From Actinomycetota bacterium (GTDB lineage: Bacteria > Actinomycetota > Actinomycetes > S36-B12 > CAIYMF01), in the NCBI GenBank assembly GCA_020161245.1, contig JAIUOK010000007.1, positions 1-64,000 of the forward strand: a DNA stretch of 64,000 nt. The letters run 5' to 3'. The first letter of the stretch is position 1; each line of letters opens with the position of its first letter. Below, in pieces: positions 23,227 to 31,200 of this stretch. The notes below the pieces were generated by a model. It had not been told where the DNA came from. It did not search any database and saw only the letters and a program-made list of their open reading frames with translations. A program made the translations under genes and the position numbers.

Positions 23227-24624
23227 TCAGAGGGTGGCGGCTTCGAGCTCCTGGGCGAGGGAGGCGGGGACGCGGGCGACGAGGCGGGTGCCGGTCTCGG
23301 TGTGGTCGATCTTCTCGACCTCGCCGTCCTTGTGGGCGCGGGCCACGAGGTCGCCGCGGTCGTAGGGCACGAGGACGTCGACCTCGACGGCGGCGCGCGG
23401 GAGGTCGTGCTCGACGAGCGCGAGCAGCTCGGGGATGCCCTCGCCGGTGCGCGCCGAGACGACGATGGCGTGCGGCTCGCGGCGCAGGATGCGGGCCACG
23501 GTCTCGGGCTCGGCGGCGTCGGCCTTGTTGAGCACGATGATCTCGGGCACGTGGTGCGCGCCGATCTCCTGCAGCACCTCGCGGACGGCGTTGATCTGGT
23601 CCTCGGGCTGGTCGTCGCTGCCGTCGACGACGTGCAGGATCAGGTCCGACTCCGAGACCTCCTCCAGCGTCGAGCGGAACGCCTCGACGAGCTGGTGGGG
23701 CAGGTGGCGGACGAACCCGACGGTGTCGGCGACGGTGAACTCGCGGCCGGTCGGCGTCGTCGCGCGGCGCACGGTGGGGTCGAGGGTCGCGAACAGCGCG
23801 TCCTCCACCAGGACACCGGCGCCGGTGATCCGGTTGAGCAGCGACGACTTGCCGGCGTTGGTGTAGCCGGCGATCGCGACCGACGGGACGCCGTGGCGGC
23901 GGCGATCGCGGCGCTGGGTGTCGCGCGCGGTCTTCATCTCCTTGATCTCGCGTCGGAGCTTGGCCATCTGCGAGTTGATGCGGCGGCGGTCGGTCTCGAT
24001 CTTGGTCTCGCCGGGGCCGCGGGTGCCGACGCCGCCGGTCTGGCCGCCCGCGCGTCCGCCCGCCTGGCGCGAGAGCGACTCGCCCCAGCCGCGCAGGCGC
24101 GGGAGCAGGTACTGCATCTGCGCGAGCGAGACCTGCGCCTTGCCCTCTCGGCTGCGCGCGTGCTGGGCGAAGATGTCGAGGATCAGCCAGGTGCGGTCGA
24201 CGACCTTGACCTTGACGACGTCCTCGAGCTGGCGCAGCTGGCCGGGCGTGAGCTCGCCGTCGCAGATGACGGTGTCGGCGCCGGTCTCGACGACGACGGC
24301 GCGGAGCTCGGCAGCCTTGCCCGAGCCGATGTAGGTGGCGGGGTCGGGACGGTCGCGGCGCTGGATGAGGCCGTCGACCACCACCGAGCCCGCGGTCTCG
24401 GCCAGGCGCGCGAGCTCCTCCAGGGAGCGCTCGGCGTCGCGCAGCGTGCCCTCGGTCCAGACACCGACGAGCACCACCTGCTCGAGGCGGATCTGCCGGT
24501 ACTCGACCTCGGTGATGTCGGTCAGCTCGGTCGAGAGCCCGGACACGCGGCGCAGCGCGGCGCGGTCGGAGAGGTCGAGCGACCCCGTGGTGGGGTCGTC
24601 GTCCTCGAGGAAGTCGTCGTTCAT
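23227..24624 (-). CDS. hflX: GTPase HflX
   Basis: A 465-aa ribosome-associated GTPase, known to split or rescue stalled ribosomes. The start MNDDFLEDDD at 24624 is chosen over a much longer frame through the neighbouring lipoprotein gene. The N-terminal HflX domain includes TYIGSGKAAEL, and a glycine-rich linker is GGQTGGVGTRGPGETKIETDRRR. The G domain has GYTNAGKSS near residue 260, then DTVGFVRHLP and NKAD. It lies in the conserved actinobacterial dapF-hflX neighbourhood, separated from dapF here by several accessory genes. Confidence 0.97.
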   Translation of the reverse strand: MNDDFLEDDDPTTGSLDLSDRAALRRVSGLSTELTDITEVEYRQIRLEQVVLVGVWTEGTLRDAERSLEELARLAETAGSVVVDGLIQRRDRPDPATYIGSGKAAELRAVVVETGADTVICDGELTPGQLRQLEDVVKVKVVDRTWLILDIFAQHARSREGKAQVSLAQMQYLLPRLRGWGESLSRQAGGRAGGQTGGVGTRGPGETKIETDRRRINSQMAKLRREIKEMKTARDTQRRDRRRHGVPSVAIAGYTNAGKSSLLNRITGAGVLVEDALFATLDPTVRRATTPTGREFTVADTVGFVRHLPHQLVEAFRSTLEEVSESDLILHVVDGSDDQPEDQINAVREVLQEIGAHHVPEIIVLNKADAAEPETVARILRREPHAIVVSARTGEGIPELLALVEHDLPRAAVEVDVLVPYDRGDLVARAHKDGEVEKIDHTETGTRLVARVPASLAQELEAATL

Positions 24625-24706
24625 ATGCCTCCCAGGGTCGCACGCCCACCCGCCCCGTGCCCAACGGGTTCGCGCCCAGCAGAGCCCCTCTGCCCCGCCA
24701 GCGCCA

Positions 24707-24770
24707 CGAGTAACGGGCCTCGCCGTCGGTTCCTGGCGCCCGAGACCGAGGACAGCGCCCGTTGCACGCG
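24707..24770. repeat. 64-bp palindromic element, CGAGTAAC type, copy B1
   Basis: Ends CGAGTAACGGGC and GCCCGTTGCACGCG. The centre CGTCGGTTCCTGGCGCCCGAGACCG matches the centre of B2 with few changes. It lies between hflX and the lipoprotein gene's stop, 4 bp downstream of that stop, on the same transcript direction. Confidence 0.78.
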
Positions 24771-24773
24771 GGA

Positions 24774-25436
24774 TCAGCAGTAGGGCGCGTCCTGGTGGCC
24801 GAGCATGCCGGAGTAGGTGTCCTGCCAGCGGGCGCCGTCGGTGGACGCCGTCGTGGCCAGCGTCGGAACGGTCCACACCGCCGCGACGCCGCCCGTCGGC
24901 GAGCCGTCGCCGTCCGACAGGTAGGCCTGCAGGCCGACGTCGACCTGCTCCTCGGTCGTGCCCGCCCAGCACCACGACGCCCGTGTCGCCGTCGGCATCC
25001 CGGCGGCGTCGGTGGCCGGCACCTCGCCGGGCTGGGCGCCCTCGTACTGCAGCACGATCGCGCTGACCGCGCCGGTGCCGGGCCACCCGTCGCACTGGAT
25101 GTCGAAGGACATGCCGCGCGTGAGGTCGACCGGCACGGTGAGCGTGGCGGCACCGCCCTCGAGCCCGATCCGCTTCTCCCACAGCGAGTCGAGCGTGGTG
25201 TTGTAGGCGCCGATCGAGCCGTCCTCGCAGTCGACGCCGGTGGCCAGCGCGAACCGGATGGTGGTGCGAGCCGGAGGCATCACGGTAGAGCGCGACGGGC
25301 TCGCTGAGGGCGACGCCGACGTCGGCACTGGCGAGTCCGGCGCGGTCGTCGACGCGGCCGGCTGGCCGCTGCTGCCGCAGCCCGCCACCACGGCCGCTGC
25401 CGCAGCCAGGGCGAGGATCGCGCGCATCCGCCTCAT
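24774..25436 (-). CDS. Lipoprotein, hypothetical, 220 aa
   Basis: Signal MRRMRAILALAAAAAVVAGC; the lipobox VAGC gives an acylated Cys at residue 20. A Ser/Pro/Thr linker follows to about residue 55, then a compact exported domain with five further cysteines (VDCEDGS, IQCDGW, SWCWAG, final PYC). Not recognised. It is flanked on both sides by 64-bp palindromes B1 (4 bp after the stop) and B2 (31 bp before the start). Confidence 0.82.
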   Translation of the reverse strand: MRRMRAILALAAAAAVVAGCGSSGQPAASTTAPDSPVPTSASPSASPSRSTVMPPARTTIRFALATGVDCEDGSIGAYNTTLDSLWEKRIGLEGGAATLTVPVDLTRGMSFDIQCDGWPGTGAVSAIVLQYEGAQPGEVPATDAAGMPTATRASWCWAGTTEEQVDVGLQAYLSDGDGSPTGGVAAVWTVPTLATTASTDGARWQDTYSGMLGHQDAPYC

Positions 25437-25466
25437 CCCCCCAGTCTGCGCCGCCGGGCCGGTCCA

Positions 25467-25530
25467 CGAGTAACTGGCGTTGTCGTCGGTTCCGAGCGTC
25501 CGAAACCGATGACAACGCCAGTTACTCGCG
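25467..25530. repeat. 64-bp palindromic element, CGAGTAAC type, copy B2, containing a stop codon
   Basis: Nearly perfect hairpin: CGAGTAACTGGCGTTGTCGT pairs with GATGACAACGCCAGTTACTCG, and GGTT/AACC continues the stem. The TAA stop of the upstream membrane-protein gene (25522-25524) lies in its right arm. Confidence 0.9.
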
Positions 25531-26736
25531 CGGACCGGGAGGCCCGGTGGGGACGGCGGCGCGGCCGATGCCGGAGCTGATCTCGTGCACGAGCGACTCG
25601 ATCGGGCCCCTGGGCGCGATGCGGAACCACAGCATCGGCGCGATGAGGAAGAACGCCACGTGGCTGAGGTAGTAGACGACCGAGTCGAACTCGCCGATCG
25701 GCAGCGCGAGCAGGACGACGTGGCAGGTGTAGAGCGTGAGGGTCATGGCGCCCGCGGCGGCAACCGGCGCGGTGATCGTGTGCATCGCGCTGCTGCGCAC
25801 GAGCAGCAGGCACAGGCCGAGCACGCAGAGCGCGGAGCCCGTGGTGCCCACCAGGTCGAACGGCGTGCCGCTGTGGGGAGCGGCGATGAGCAGCCAGGAG
25901 GCGTTGCCCGTCGGCGTGGTGCCTGCGACGTACTGGATCTGCTGGAGGTCCATCGCGCCGATCCCGCGCAGCTCGAGCAGGTCGGGCACGATCCGGTCGG
26001 CGCCGCCCGCGACGAGCAGCAACGTCGACGCCGTCCACGCCCCGACTGCCAGCACCGCGCCCACCACGGCGAGCCGCACCGCGTTGGCCCTCGACCGCAG
26101 GTCGCACCTGCCGACCGCGAGGCCGGCGAGGATGTAGGTCAGCCAGGTAAAGGCCGGGTAGTAGCCGGTGAACAGGAGGGCGTGCAGCGCCGTGAACGGG
26201 TCGGTGAGCAGCATCTCGACGTCCACCTGGCCGAGCGGCGGATCGGGCAGCCGGCCGCGGACGACGTGGCTCACGAGCGGCGACACCACGGCCCACACGG
26301 CGGCCAGCACGAACAGCGTCCGCGCCGACAGGCGCAGGAACGGGATCGCGAGCAGGAAGTACACCCCGTAGTACGCCAGGATCACCGCGACCGGGGTGTC
26401 GGTCATCGCCAGCAGCAGGCCGATCAGCGCGATGACGCAGGCGCGGACGGCGATCGTCACCCGCGCCCGGCGCATCGCCAGACCCTCGCGGGGAGCCGTG
26501 CCGCCGGTGACGATCGCGAGGCTCACCCCCGCCAGCAGCGCGAACAGCGACGACGCGCGGCCGCTGAACAGCCAGCCGACGGCCGTCATCTCGGTGGGGT
26601 CGGAATGGGTCGACAGCATGTGCGTCGAGGCCATCGTGATGAGCGCGATGCCGCGGGCGACGTCGATGCCGACGATGCGGTCGGCGCGCGGACGGCGTCC
26701 GCGCGTGCCCACCGCCTCCCGGGCCAGCCCGCTCAT
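25522..26736 (-). CDS. Multi-pass membrane protein, DUF418/acyltransferase-like
   Basis: A 404-aa protein with about ten hydrophobic helices. The opening RIVGIDVARGIALITMASTHML and the loop GRASSLFALLAGVSLAIV are the signature of the heparan-alpha-glucosaminide N-acetyltransferase-like/DUF418 family of inner-membrane proteins, thought to acylate extracytoplasmic sugars. The start at 26736 precedes MSGLAREAVG. The last residues and stop codon are encoded by palindrome B2. Substrate unknown. Neighbours are a lipoprotein and a TPR-like protein with no evident link. Confidence 0.82.
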   Translation of the reverse strand: MSGLAREAVGTRGRRPRADRIVGIDVARGIALITMASTHMLSTHSDPTEMTAVGWLFSGRASSLFALLAGVSLAIVTGGTAPREGLAMRRARVTIAVRACVIALIGLLLAMTDTPVAVILAYYGVYFLLAIPFLRLSARTLFVLAAVWAVVSPLVSHVVRGRLPDPPLGQVDVEMLLTDPFTALHALLFTGYYPAFTWLTYILAGLAVGRCDLRSRANAVRLAVVGAVLAVGAWTASTLLLVAGGADRIVPDLLELRGIGAMDLQQIQYVAGTTPTGNASWLLIAAPHSGTPFDLVGTTGSALCVLGLCLLLVRSSAMHTITAPVAAAGAMTLTLYTCHVVLLALPIGEFDSVVYYLSHVAFFLIAPMLWFRIAPRGPIESLVHEISSGIGRAAVPTGPPGPRE

Positions 26737-26763
26737 GCGGACGAGGCTATGTCGTCGCGGCTG

Positions 26764-27198
26764 CTACGACGCGTCGAGCCGCGCCGCGAGGCCGTCGAGG
26801 CCGCCGCGGATCATCGCGCCGTAGCCGTCGTCGTCGAGCAGTCCGACGGCGGCGCGTCCGAGGTCGAGCTGCTCGCGCGCGGCGTCGAGGTCGCCCCGGC
26901 GCGCGTAGCCGTCGCCGAGGTTGAGATGCAGGCTCGGCGCCAGTGCGGCCGCCGACGGGATGCCGATCGGCGCCAAGTCGTCGGGCGCGAGGTTCGGGAA
27001 CTCGGCGAGAGCCCGCTCGTCCCAAGCGATCTCGGCGTCGAGCGACTCCTGCACGTCGGCGAGGTAGTGCGCGAGGACGCACCGCTGCGCGGGGTCGTCC
27101 GCGCCACGGAACGCGTCGTCCATCAGTGTGCGGCCGCGATCGCGGTCGCCCTGCAGGGTGGTCTGGACCGCCTCGAGGACCTGCTCCCATGTCGTCAT
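26764..27198 (-). CDS. TPR-like hypothetical protein, 144 aa
   Basis: Short, acidic, all-helical protein. The pattern AHYLADVQESLDAEIAWDERALAEF and SLHLNLGDGYARRGDLDAAREQLDLGRAAV resembles two or three tetratricopeptide repeats, so it probably binds another protein. It lies 27 bp upstream of the DUF418-like gene and 34 bp from the stop of the next gene, all on the same strand, and may be co-transcribed with them. Confidence 0.72.
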   Translation of the reverse strand: MTTWEQVLEAVQTTLQGDRDRGRTLMDDAFRGADDPAQRCVLAHYLADVQESLDAEIAWDERALAEFPNLAPDDLAPIGIPSAAALAPSLHLNLGDGYARRGDLDAAREQLDLGRAAVGLLDDDGYGAMIRGGLDGLAARLDAS

Positions 27199-27232
27199 GC
27201 GCCGACCCTAGGAGCGGCGTGCGACAGCGGGC

Positions 27233-28003
27233 TCAGGCGGCCTCGGGCCCGAAGGCGGCGCGGGCGGCGTCCTGCAGCAGCGCGAGCAGCTCGATGCGCT
27301 CGTCGTGGCCGAGGACGTCGAGCACCGGCGTCATGAGCCGGTCGGTGAGCGACTCGGCCTCGGACCGCGAGAGCTGGTGTCCGCTGGCGTCCTCGAACGG
27401 CTCCTCCCACCCGTAGAACGCCGCGTTGCCGGAGCCGCCGGCACCCGCGAGCACCGCCTGCAGCGGGGTCAGCCCGGAGGCGACCACGGCCACGAGGTGG
27501 AGGCCGCCGCGCAGCTCGCGCAGCACATGCAGCAGCTGGCTGAGGCGGCCGGCGTCGTCGCCCGGCAGATCGACCGCGCGCCAGCCGGCGTAGAGCGGCA
27601 GGCCGGCGACGTCGGTGCCGTCGACCACCCACTGCACGAGCTCCGCGAGGCGCGGCACGTCGAAGGGGGCGTCGGCGTAGCGGGCGCGGCCCCAGCCGCG
27701 GCAGGCCTCGGCGTAGCCGGCGCGCGCGACGTCGACCGGCACGCGCAGGCCGCCCTCCCACGCCTCGCGGACGACGTCGGCCGGCCAGAACCCGAAGGCC
27801 GCGGTGACGACGTCGGCGTCGACGTCGCCGAGCACAGAGCCGCGCCCGCGCACGTAGCCCTCGCGCCCGCGCAGGCCGAGCTCCTTGGCGAAGGCCTTGG
27901 CCTGGCTGGAGATCATGAATCCGCCCCCGAGCCCGGAGACCAGCGGTGCGACGGCCGCTGCGTACGCCGGGCCGTCGTCGACGTCGAGCTCGTCGGTGGT
28001 CAT
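27233..28003 (-). CDS. SCO6745/SalK-like family protein
   Basis: A 256-aa cytosolic protein whose ATG overlaps the dapF stop (ATGA), so it is translationally coupled to dapF. The pattern YVRGRGSVLGDVDADVVTAAFGFWP, then AWEGG and GRARYADA, and the C-terminus LTDRLMTPVLDVLGHDERIELLALLQDAARAAFG match the actinobacterial SCO6745 family, which has a helix-turn-helix-like C-terminus. The biochemical role is unknown. Its coupling to lysine biosynthesis may be chance. Confidence 0.78.
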   Translation of the reverse strand: MTTDELDVDDGPAYAAAVAPLVSGLGGGFMISSQAKAFAKELGLRGREGYVRGRGSVLGDVDADVVTAAFGFWPADVVREAWEGGLRVPVDVARAGYAEACRGWGRARYADAPFDVPRLAELVQWVVDGTDVAGLPLYAGWRAVDLPGDDAGRLSQLLHVLRELRGGLHLVAVVASGLTPLQAVLAGAGGSGNAAFYGWEEPFEDASGHQLSRSEAESLTDRLMTPVLDVLGHDERIELLALLQDAARAAFGPEAA

Positions 28004-28884
28004 GCGGCCCCTCCGAGGGTGATGCGCGCGACGATCTCTGCGGGTCCGCGCAGCTCGATGCGGCCGTCGTCGCGACGGCTGACGACGACGGTGCCGCCGG
28101 GGACGTCGACGACGTACGACGTGTGCGTCGGTGCGCCGTCGCGCGCGGCGGCGGCGACCATGACGGCGCACGCGCCCGTTCCGCAGCTGAGGGTCTCCCC
28201 CACGCCGCGCTCGTGCACCCGCATGCGGACGTGGCGCTCGGCGACGTCGACGACGAACTCGACGTTGACGCCGTCCGGGAACACCGCGGGCGGTGCGACG
28301 TCCGGTGCCGTCGTGAGGTCGAGCGCCTCGAGCTCGGCGGCGTCCTCGAGGAACACGACGCAGTGCGGGTTGGGCACGAGGACGCCGGAGCCGTGCCAGC
28401 TGCGCCCGCCGACCGCGACGACGGGCATCGCGCGGGCGCGCGGGGTCGTGGCCTCGCCCATGTCGATGGTGACGTCGCCGTCGTCCTCGATGCGCACCCC
28501 GCAGACGCCGCCGCGCGTGGCGATCGCGAACTCGGGGCCGGTCTCGAGGCCGGCGTCGACGAGGTAGCGGGCGAAGACGCGCGCGCCGTTGCCGCACATC
28601 TCGGCGATGCTGCCGTCGCCGTTGCGGTAGTCCATGAACCACGGCGCGCGGTCGGCCTGGTCGGCGACCTCGGGGCTCGACGCGGTGGGCACGACGCGCA
28701 GGATGCCGTCGCCGCCGATGCCGAAGCGACGGTCGGCGAGCGCCGCGACCTGGGCGGGCGCGAGATCGTGGGCTGCGTCGACGTCCGGGACGAGCACGAA
28801 GTCGTTGCCGGTGCCGTGGCCCTTGAGCACCTCGAGGCCGGCCAGCGAGGCCAGGGCGTCGCTGAGCTCGCGGGGCGTCGTCAC
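28000..28884 (-). CDS. dapF: Diaminopimelate epimerase
   Basis: A 294-aa enzyme converting LL- to meso-diaminopimelate for lysine and peptidoglycan. Two catalytic cysteines are in MCGNGARVFARYL and SCGTGACAVM, and substrate-binding KGHGTGNDFVLV lies near the N-terminus. The two symmetrical halves are complete. The N-terminal 15 residues before GLEVLKGHG may be slightly over-extended. The next gene overlaps its stop. dapA is also in this window, 34 kb away. Confidence 0.97.
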   Translation of the reverse strand: MTTPRELSDALASLAGLEVLKGHGTGNDFVLVPDVDAAHDLAPAQVAALADRRFGIGGDGILRVVPTASSPEVADQADRAPWFMDYRNGDGSIAEMCGNGARVFARYLVDAGLETGPEFAIATRGGVCGVRIEDDGDVTIDMGEATTPRARAMPVVAVGGRSWHGSGVLVPNPHCVVFLEDAAELEALDLTTAPDVAPPAVFPDGVNVEFVVDVAERHVRMRVHERGVGETLSCGTGACAVMVAAAARDGAPTHTSYVVDVPGGTVVVSRRDDGRIELRGPAEIVARITLGGAA

Positions 28885-28923
28885 GGGTCGGAGCCTACGC
28901 GAGCCGCGCTCCGCTCCCCTATC

Positions 28924-28987
28924 CGAGTAGCCGCCGACGTGGTCGCTTACGAGGGTCCGGAAACGACTACGTGGGCGGTTACTCGCG
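28924..28987. repeat. 64-bp palindromic element, CGAGTAAC type, copy B3
   Basis: CGAGTAGCCGCCGACGTGGT pairs with ACTACGTGGGCGGTTACTCG. The stem sequence is different from B1 and B2 but still paired, and the centre GAGGGTCCGGAAACG resembles B2's GAGCGTCCGAAACCG. It lies between dapF and the glycosyltransferase gene, 6 bp after the latter's stop. Confidence 0.85.
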
Positions 28988-28992
28988 GACGG

Positions 28993-30144
28993 TCAGGGGC
29001 GGGCGGTGGCGCGGGCCGCCCGGGCGTAGAGCTCCTCGGCGGTCTGCAGCACGTGCGGCCACGACTGGTCGGGCTCGGTGGTGCGGTTGTGCTCGGCGAT
29101 GCGGGTGCGCAGCTCGGCGTCCGACCCGATGCGGGCCAGGTTCTCGACCATGTGCGCGTCGTCGCGGGCGAGCAGGCCCTCCACCTCGTGGTGGACGAAG
29201 GAGCGGATGCCGGTGGACTCGTACGCGAGCACGGGCAGGCCCGCGGTGCGCGCCTCGAGCGCCGCGATGCCGAACGACTCGAGCTGCGCGGGGGCCACGA
29301 ACGCGTCGGACGCCGCGAGCGTGGCGCGCACCTGGTCGGGCGAGAGGCGGCCCGGCAGGTCGACGACGAAGCGCCCGGTGGTGAGCCCCTGCTTCTCGAC
29401 GTAGCGCTGCACCTGGCCCAGCAGCGGCCCGTTGCCGACGATGGTGAGGCGCATCCGGTGCCCCTGCGGCAGCCGCTGCGATGCGGCGCGCGCCATCCGC
29501 ACGAGCGGCATCGTGCGCTTGCGCGGGGCGAGGCGCATGACGGCGACGAGGCGCGTCTCGAGCGGGTCGCCGGCGACGGGGCTGACGCGCCACTGCTCGA
29601 CGTCGATCCCGTTGGGCAGCAGCGAGACCGGCGTGCCGGGGCCCACGACCTCGCGCATCGGGTCGGCTGCGGCGTCGGACACCGCGCTCAGCTCGACGCC
29701 CCAGCGCGCCCACTTGGTGAGGCTCTCCGAGAGCTTCGCGACGGGCGTGAAGACCCCGCCCCACACGCCGTGGATCGTGACGACGGTGGGCAGCGCGAGC
29801 CTCCGCGCGACGTACGCGCCGGGGTAGGCGAACGGTGAGACGACGCCGCCGTGCACGTGGACGGCGTCGGCGGCCCCGGCCTCGCCGCCGAACTGCAGCT
29901 TCTCGCGCAGGACCTTGGTGACCTGCGGGTGCACGGGCAGATCGGCGGGGAGCTTGAACGTCGTGCGGTGGACGGTGACGCCGTCGAGGGTCTCGGTGCC
30001 GTTGCGGATGCGCTCGCCAGGCGTCGCGGTAATGACGTGGACGTCGTGGCCCGCCTGCGCCTGGCGCACTGCGAGCGCGCGGACCTGGGTCTCGATCCCG
30101 CCCAGACGCGGCGGGTAGCAGTCGGAGACATGGACGATCCGCAC
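28993..30144 (-). CDS. Glycosyltransferase family 4 protein
   Basis: A 383-aa GT-B glycosyltransferase. The N-terminal domain has MRIVHVSDCYPPRLGGIETQ and HVHGGVVSPFAYPGAYVARR; the C-terminal donor-binding domain has LLPNGIDVEQW, VMRLAPRKR and the E-x7-E-like APAQLESFGIAALEARTAGLPV. It probably adds sugar from a nucleotide-sugar to a lipid or glycan at the cytosolic face of the membrane. The PIG-L deacetylase on the other side of a divergent promoter could act in the same pathway (inferred). Confidence 0.92.
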   Translation of the reverse strand: MRIVHVSDCYPPRLGGIETQVRALAVRQAQAGHDVHVITATPGERIRNGTETLDGVTVHRTTFKLPADLPVHPQVTKVLREKLQFGGEAGAADAVHVHGGVVSPFAYPGAYVARRLALPTVVTIHGVWGGVFTPVAKLSESLTKWARWGVELSAVSDAAADPMREVVGPGTPVSLLPNGIDVEQWRVSPVAGDPLETRLVAVMRLAPRKRTMPLVRMARAASQRLPQGHRMRLTIVGNGPLLGQVQRYVEKQGLTTGRFVVDLPGRLSPDQVRATLAASDAFVAPAQLESFGIAALEARTAGLPVLAYESTGIRSFVHHEVEGLLARDDAHMVENLARIGSDAELRTRIAEHNRTTEPDQSWPHVLQTAEELYARAARATARP

Positions 30145-30206
30145 GCCACGACCCTACGCGACCCCTCGCCTCCTCCCGCCCACTCGCCTCCGCCGGGCGG
30201 CGTCCG

Positions 30207-30270
30207 CGTGTAACAGCCCCACGTGGGCCAATCCGCGACCGGTCTGGCCCACTTCGGGCTGTTACACGCG
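30207..30270. repeat. 64-bp palindromic element, CGTGTAAC type, copy A2
   Basis: Ends CGTGTAACAGCCC and GGGCTGTTACACGCG, inner CACGTGGGCCA/TGGCCCACTT. It is the only superfamily copy in a divergent gap, between the glycosyltransferase and PIG-L starts, so it cannot be a simple terminator there; it ends 28 bp before the PIG-L start codon. Confidence 0.88.
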
Positions 30271-30298
30271 TCCTCCCCCTGGCTGGCAGGATCGGGAC

Positions 30299-31078
30299 GT
30301 GGCTGCTGTGAAGACGCTGGTGTTCCTGCACGCGCATCCCGACGACGAGGCGCTGCTGACGTCGGGCACCATGGCGCGGGCGTCGGCCGAGGGGCAGCGC
30401 GTGGTGCTCGTGGTGGCCACCGACGGCGCGGCCGGCCTGGCGTCGTCGTCGATGTCGGTCGACCTCGCGGCCCGGCGTGCGGAGGAGCTCGACGAGTCGG
30501 CGCGCGTGCTCGGCGTCCACCGTCTTGTGCGGCTCGGGTACGCCGACTCCGGCCTGCACGGCGACGAGGAGCAGCAGCCCGGCGGGCCCCTGCCGCTGTG
30601 CCGGGCGCCGCTCGAGGAGGCGGCGTCGCGCGTGGCGGAGATCCTGGTCGAGGAGGACGCCGACGTCCTCGTCTCGTACGACCGCAACGGCGGCTACGGG
30701 CATCCGGACCACGTGCGGGTGCACGAGATCGGCGTCCGGGCGGCGGAGCTGGCCTACACGCCGCGGGTCTACGAGGCCACGATCCCGCGCGACCTGCTCG
30801 TGCGCGCGATCAAGGCGGCGGGCAAGGTCTACCGGTTCCCGCCGGAGTTCGACCCGACGTCGTTCGAGCGCGCGTACTCGGCGTCGTCCGACATCACCCA
30901 CCGGGTCGACGTGCGCCGCTACATCGACGCCAAGCGCGCCTCGATGGCTGCGCACGCCTCGCAGGCCACGGCCGATGACGGCGACCGCACGCTGGCCGCG
31001 TTCCTGCGGATGCCGAAGCCGCTGTTCCGCAAGGTCTTCGGCACCGAGTGGTACCGCCAGTCCCGCCCCCGGATCTGA
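30299..31078 (+). CDS. PIG-L family deacetylase
   Basis: A 259-aa zinc-dependent deacetylase of the LmbE/PIG-L/MshB fold. Metal ligands lie in HAHPDDEALL near residues 11-20 and GYGHPDHVRVHEIG near residue 140. The family removes acetyl groups from N-acetylglucosamine-containing compounds, including mycothiol and mycothiol S-conjugates in actinobacteria. Which substrate applies cannot be read here. The start is a GTG at 30299, only 28 bp from palindrome A2, so the promoter must lie in or beyond that element. Confidence 0.9.
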   Translation: MAAVKTLVFLHAHPDDEALLTSGTMARASAEGQRVVLVVATDGAAGLASSSMSVDLAARRAEELDESARVLGVHRLVRLGYADSGLHGDEEQQPGGPLPLCRAPLEEAASRVAEILVEEDADVLVSYDRNGGYGHPDHVRVHEIGVRAAELAYTPRVYEATIPRDLLVRAIKAAGKVYRFPPEFDPTSFERAYSASSDITHRVDVRRYIDAKRASMAAHASQATADDGDRTLAAFLRMPKPLFRKVFGTEWYRQSRPRI

Positions 31079-31127
31079 CCCCCCCCTCGTCCCCTCCCGT
31101 GGCCTCGTTGTCCACAGGCGGCACGCC

Positions 31128-31177
31128 GGATGAGGGGCGCTTTCCTTGCTTCTATCGCAAGCAGGGGCACCTTCACC
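31128..31177 (+). repeat. TCTAT-core palindromic element, copy 4 (diverged)
   Basis: Left end GGATGAGGGG is identical to copy 3. The core is CTTGCTTCTATCGCAAG, here a perfect stem around TTCTAT, and the right end GGGGCACCTTCACC is degenerate. It lies between the convergent PIG-L and miaA genes. Confidence 0.6.
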
Positions 31178-31200
31178 TGTAACGCGAAGCGACCCACTGA

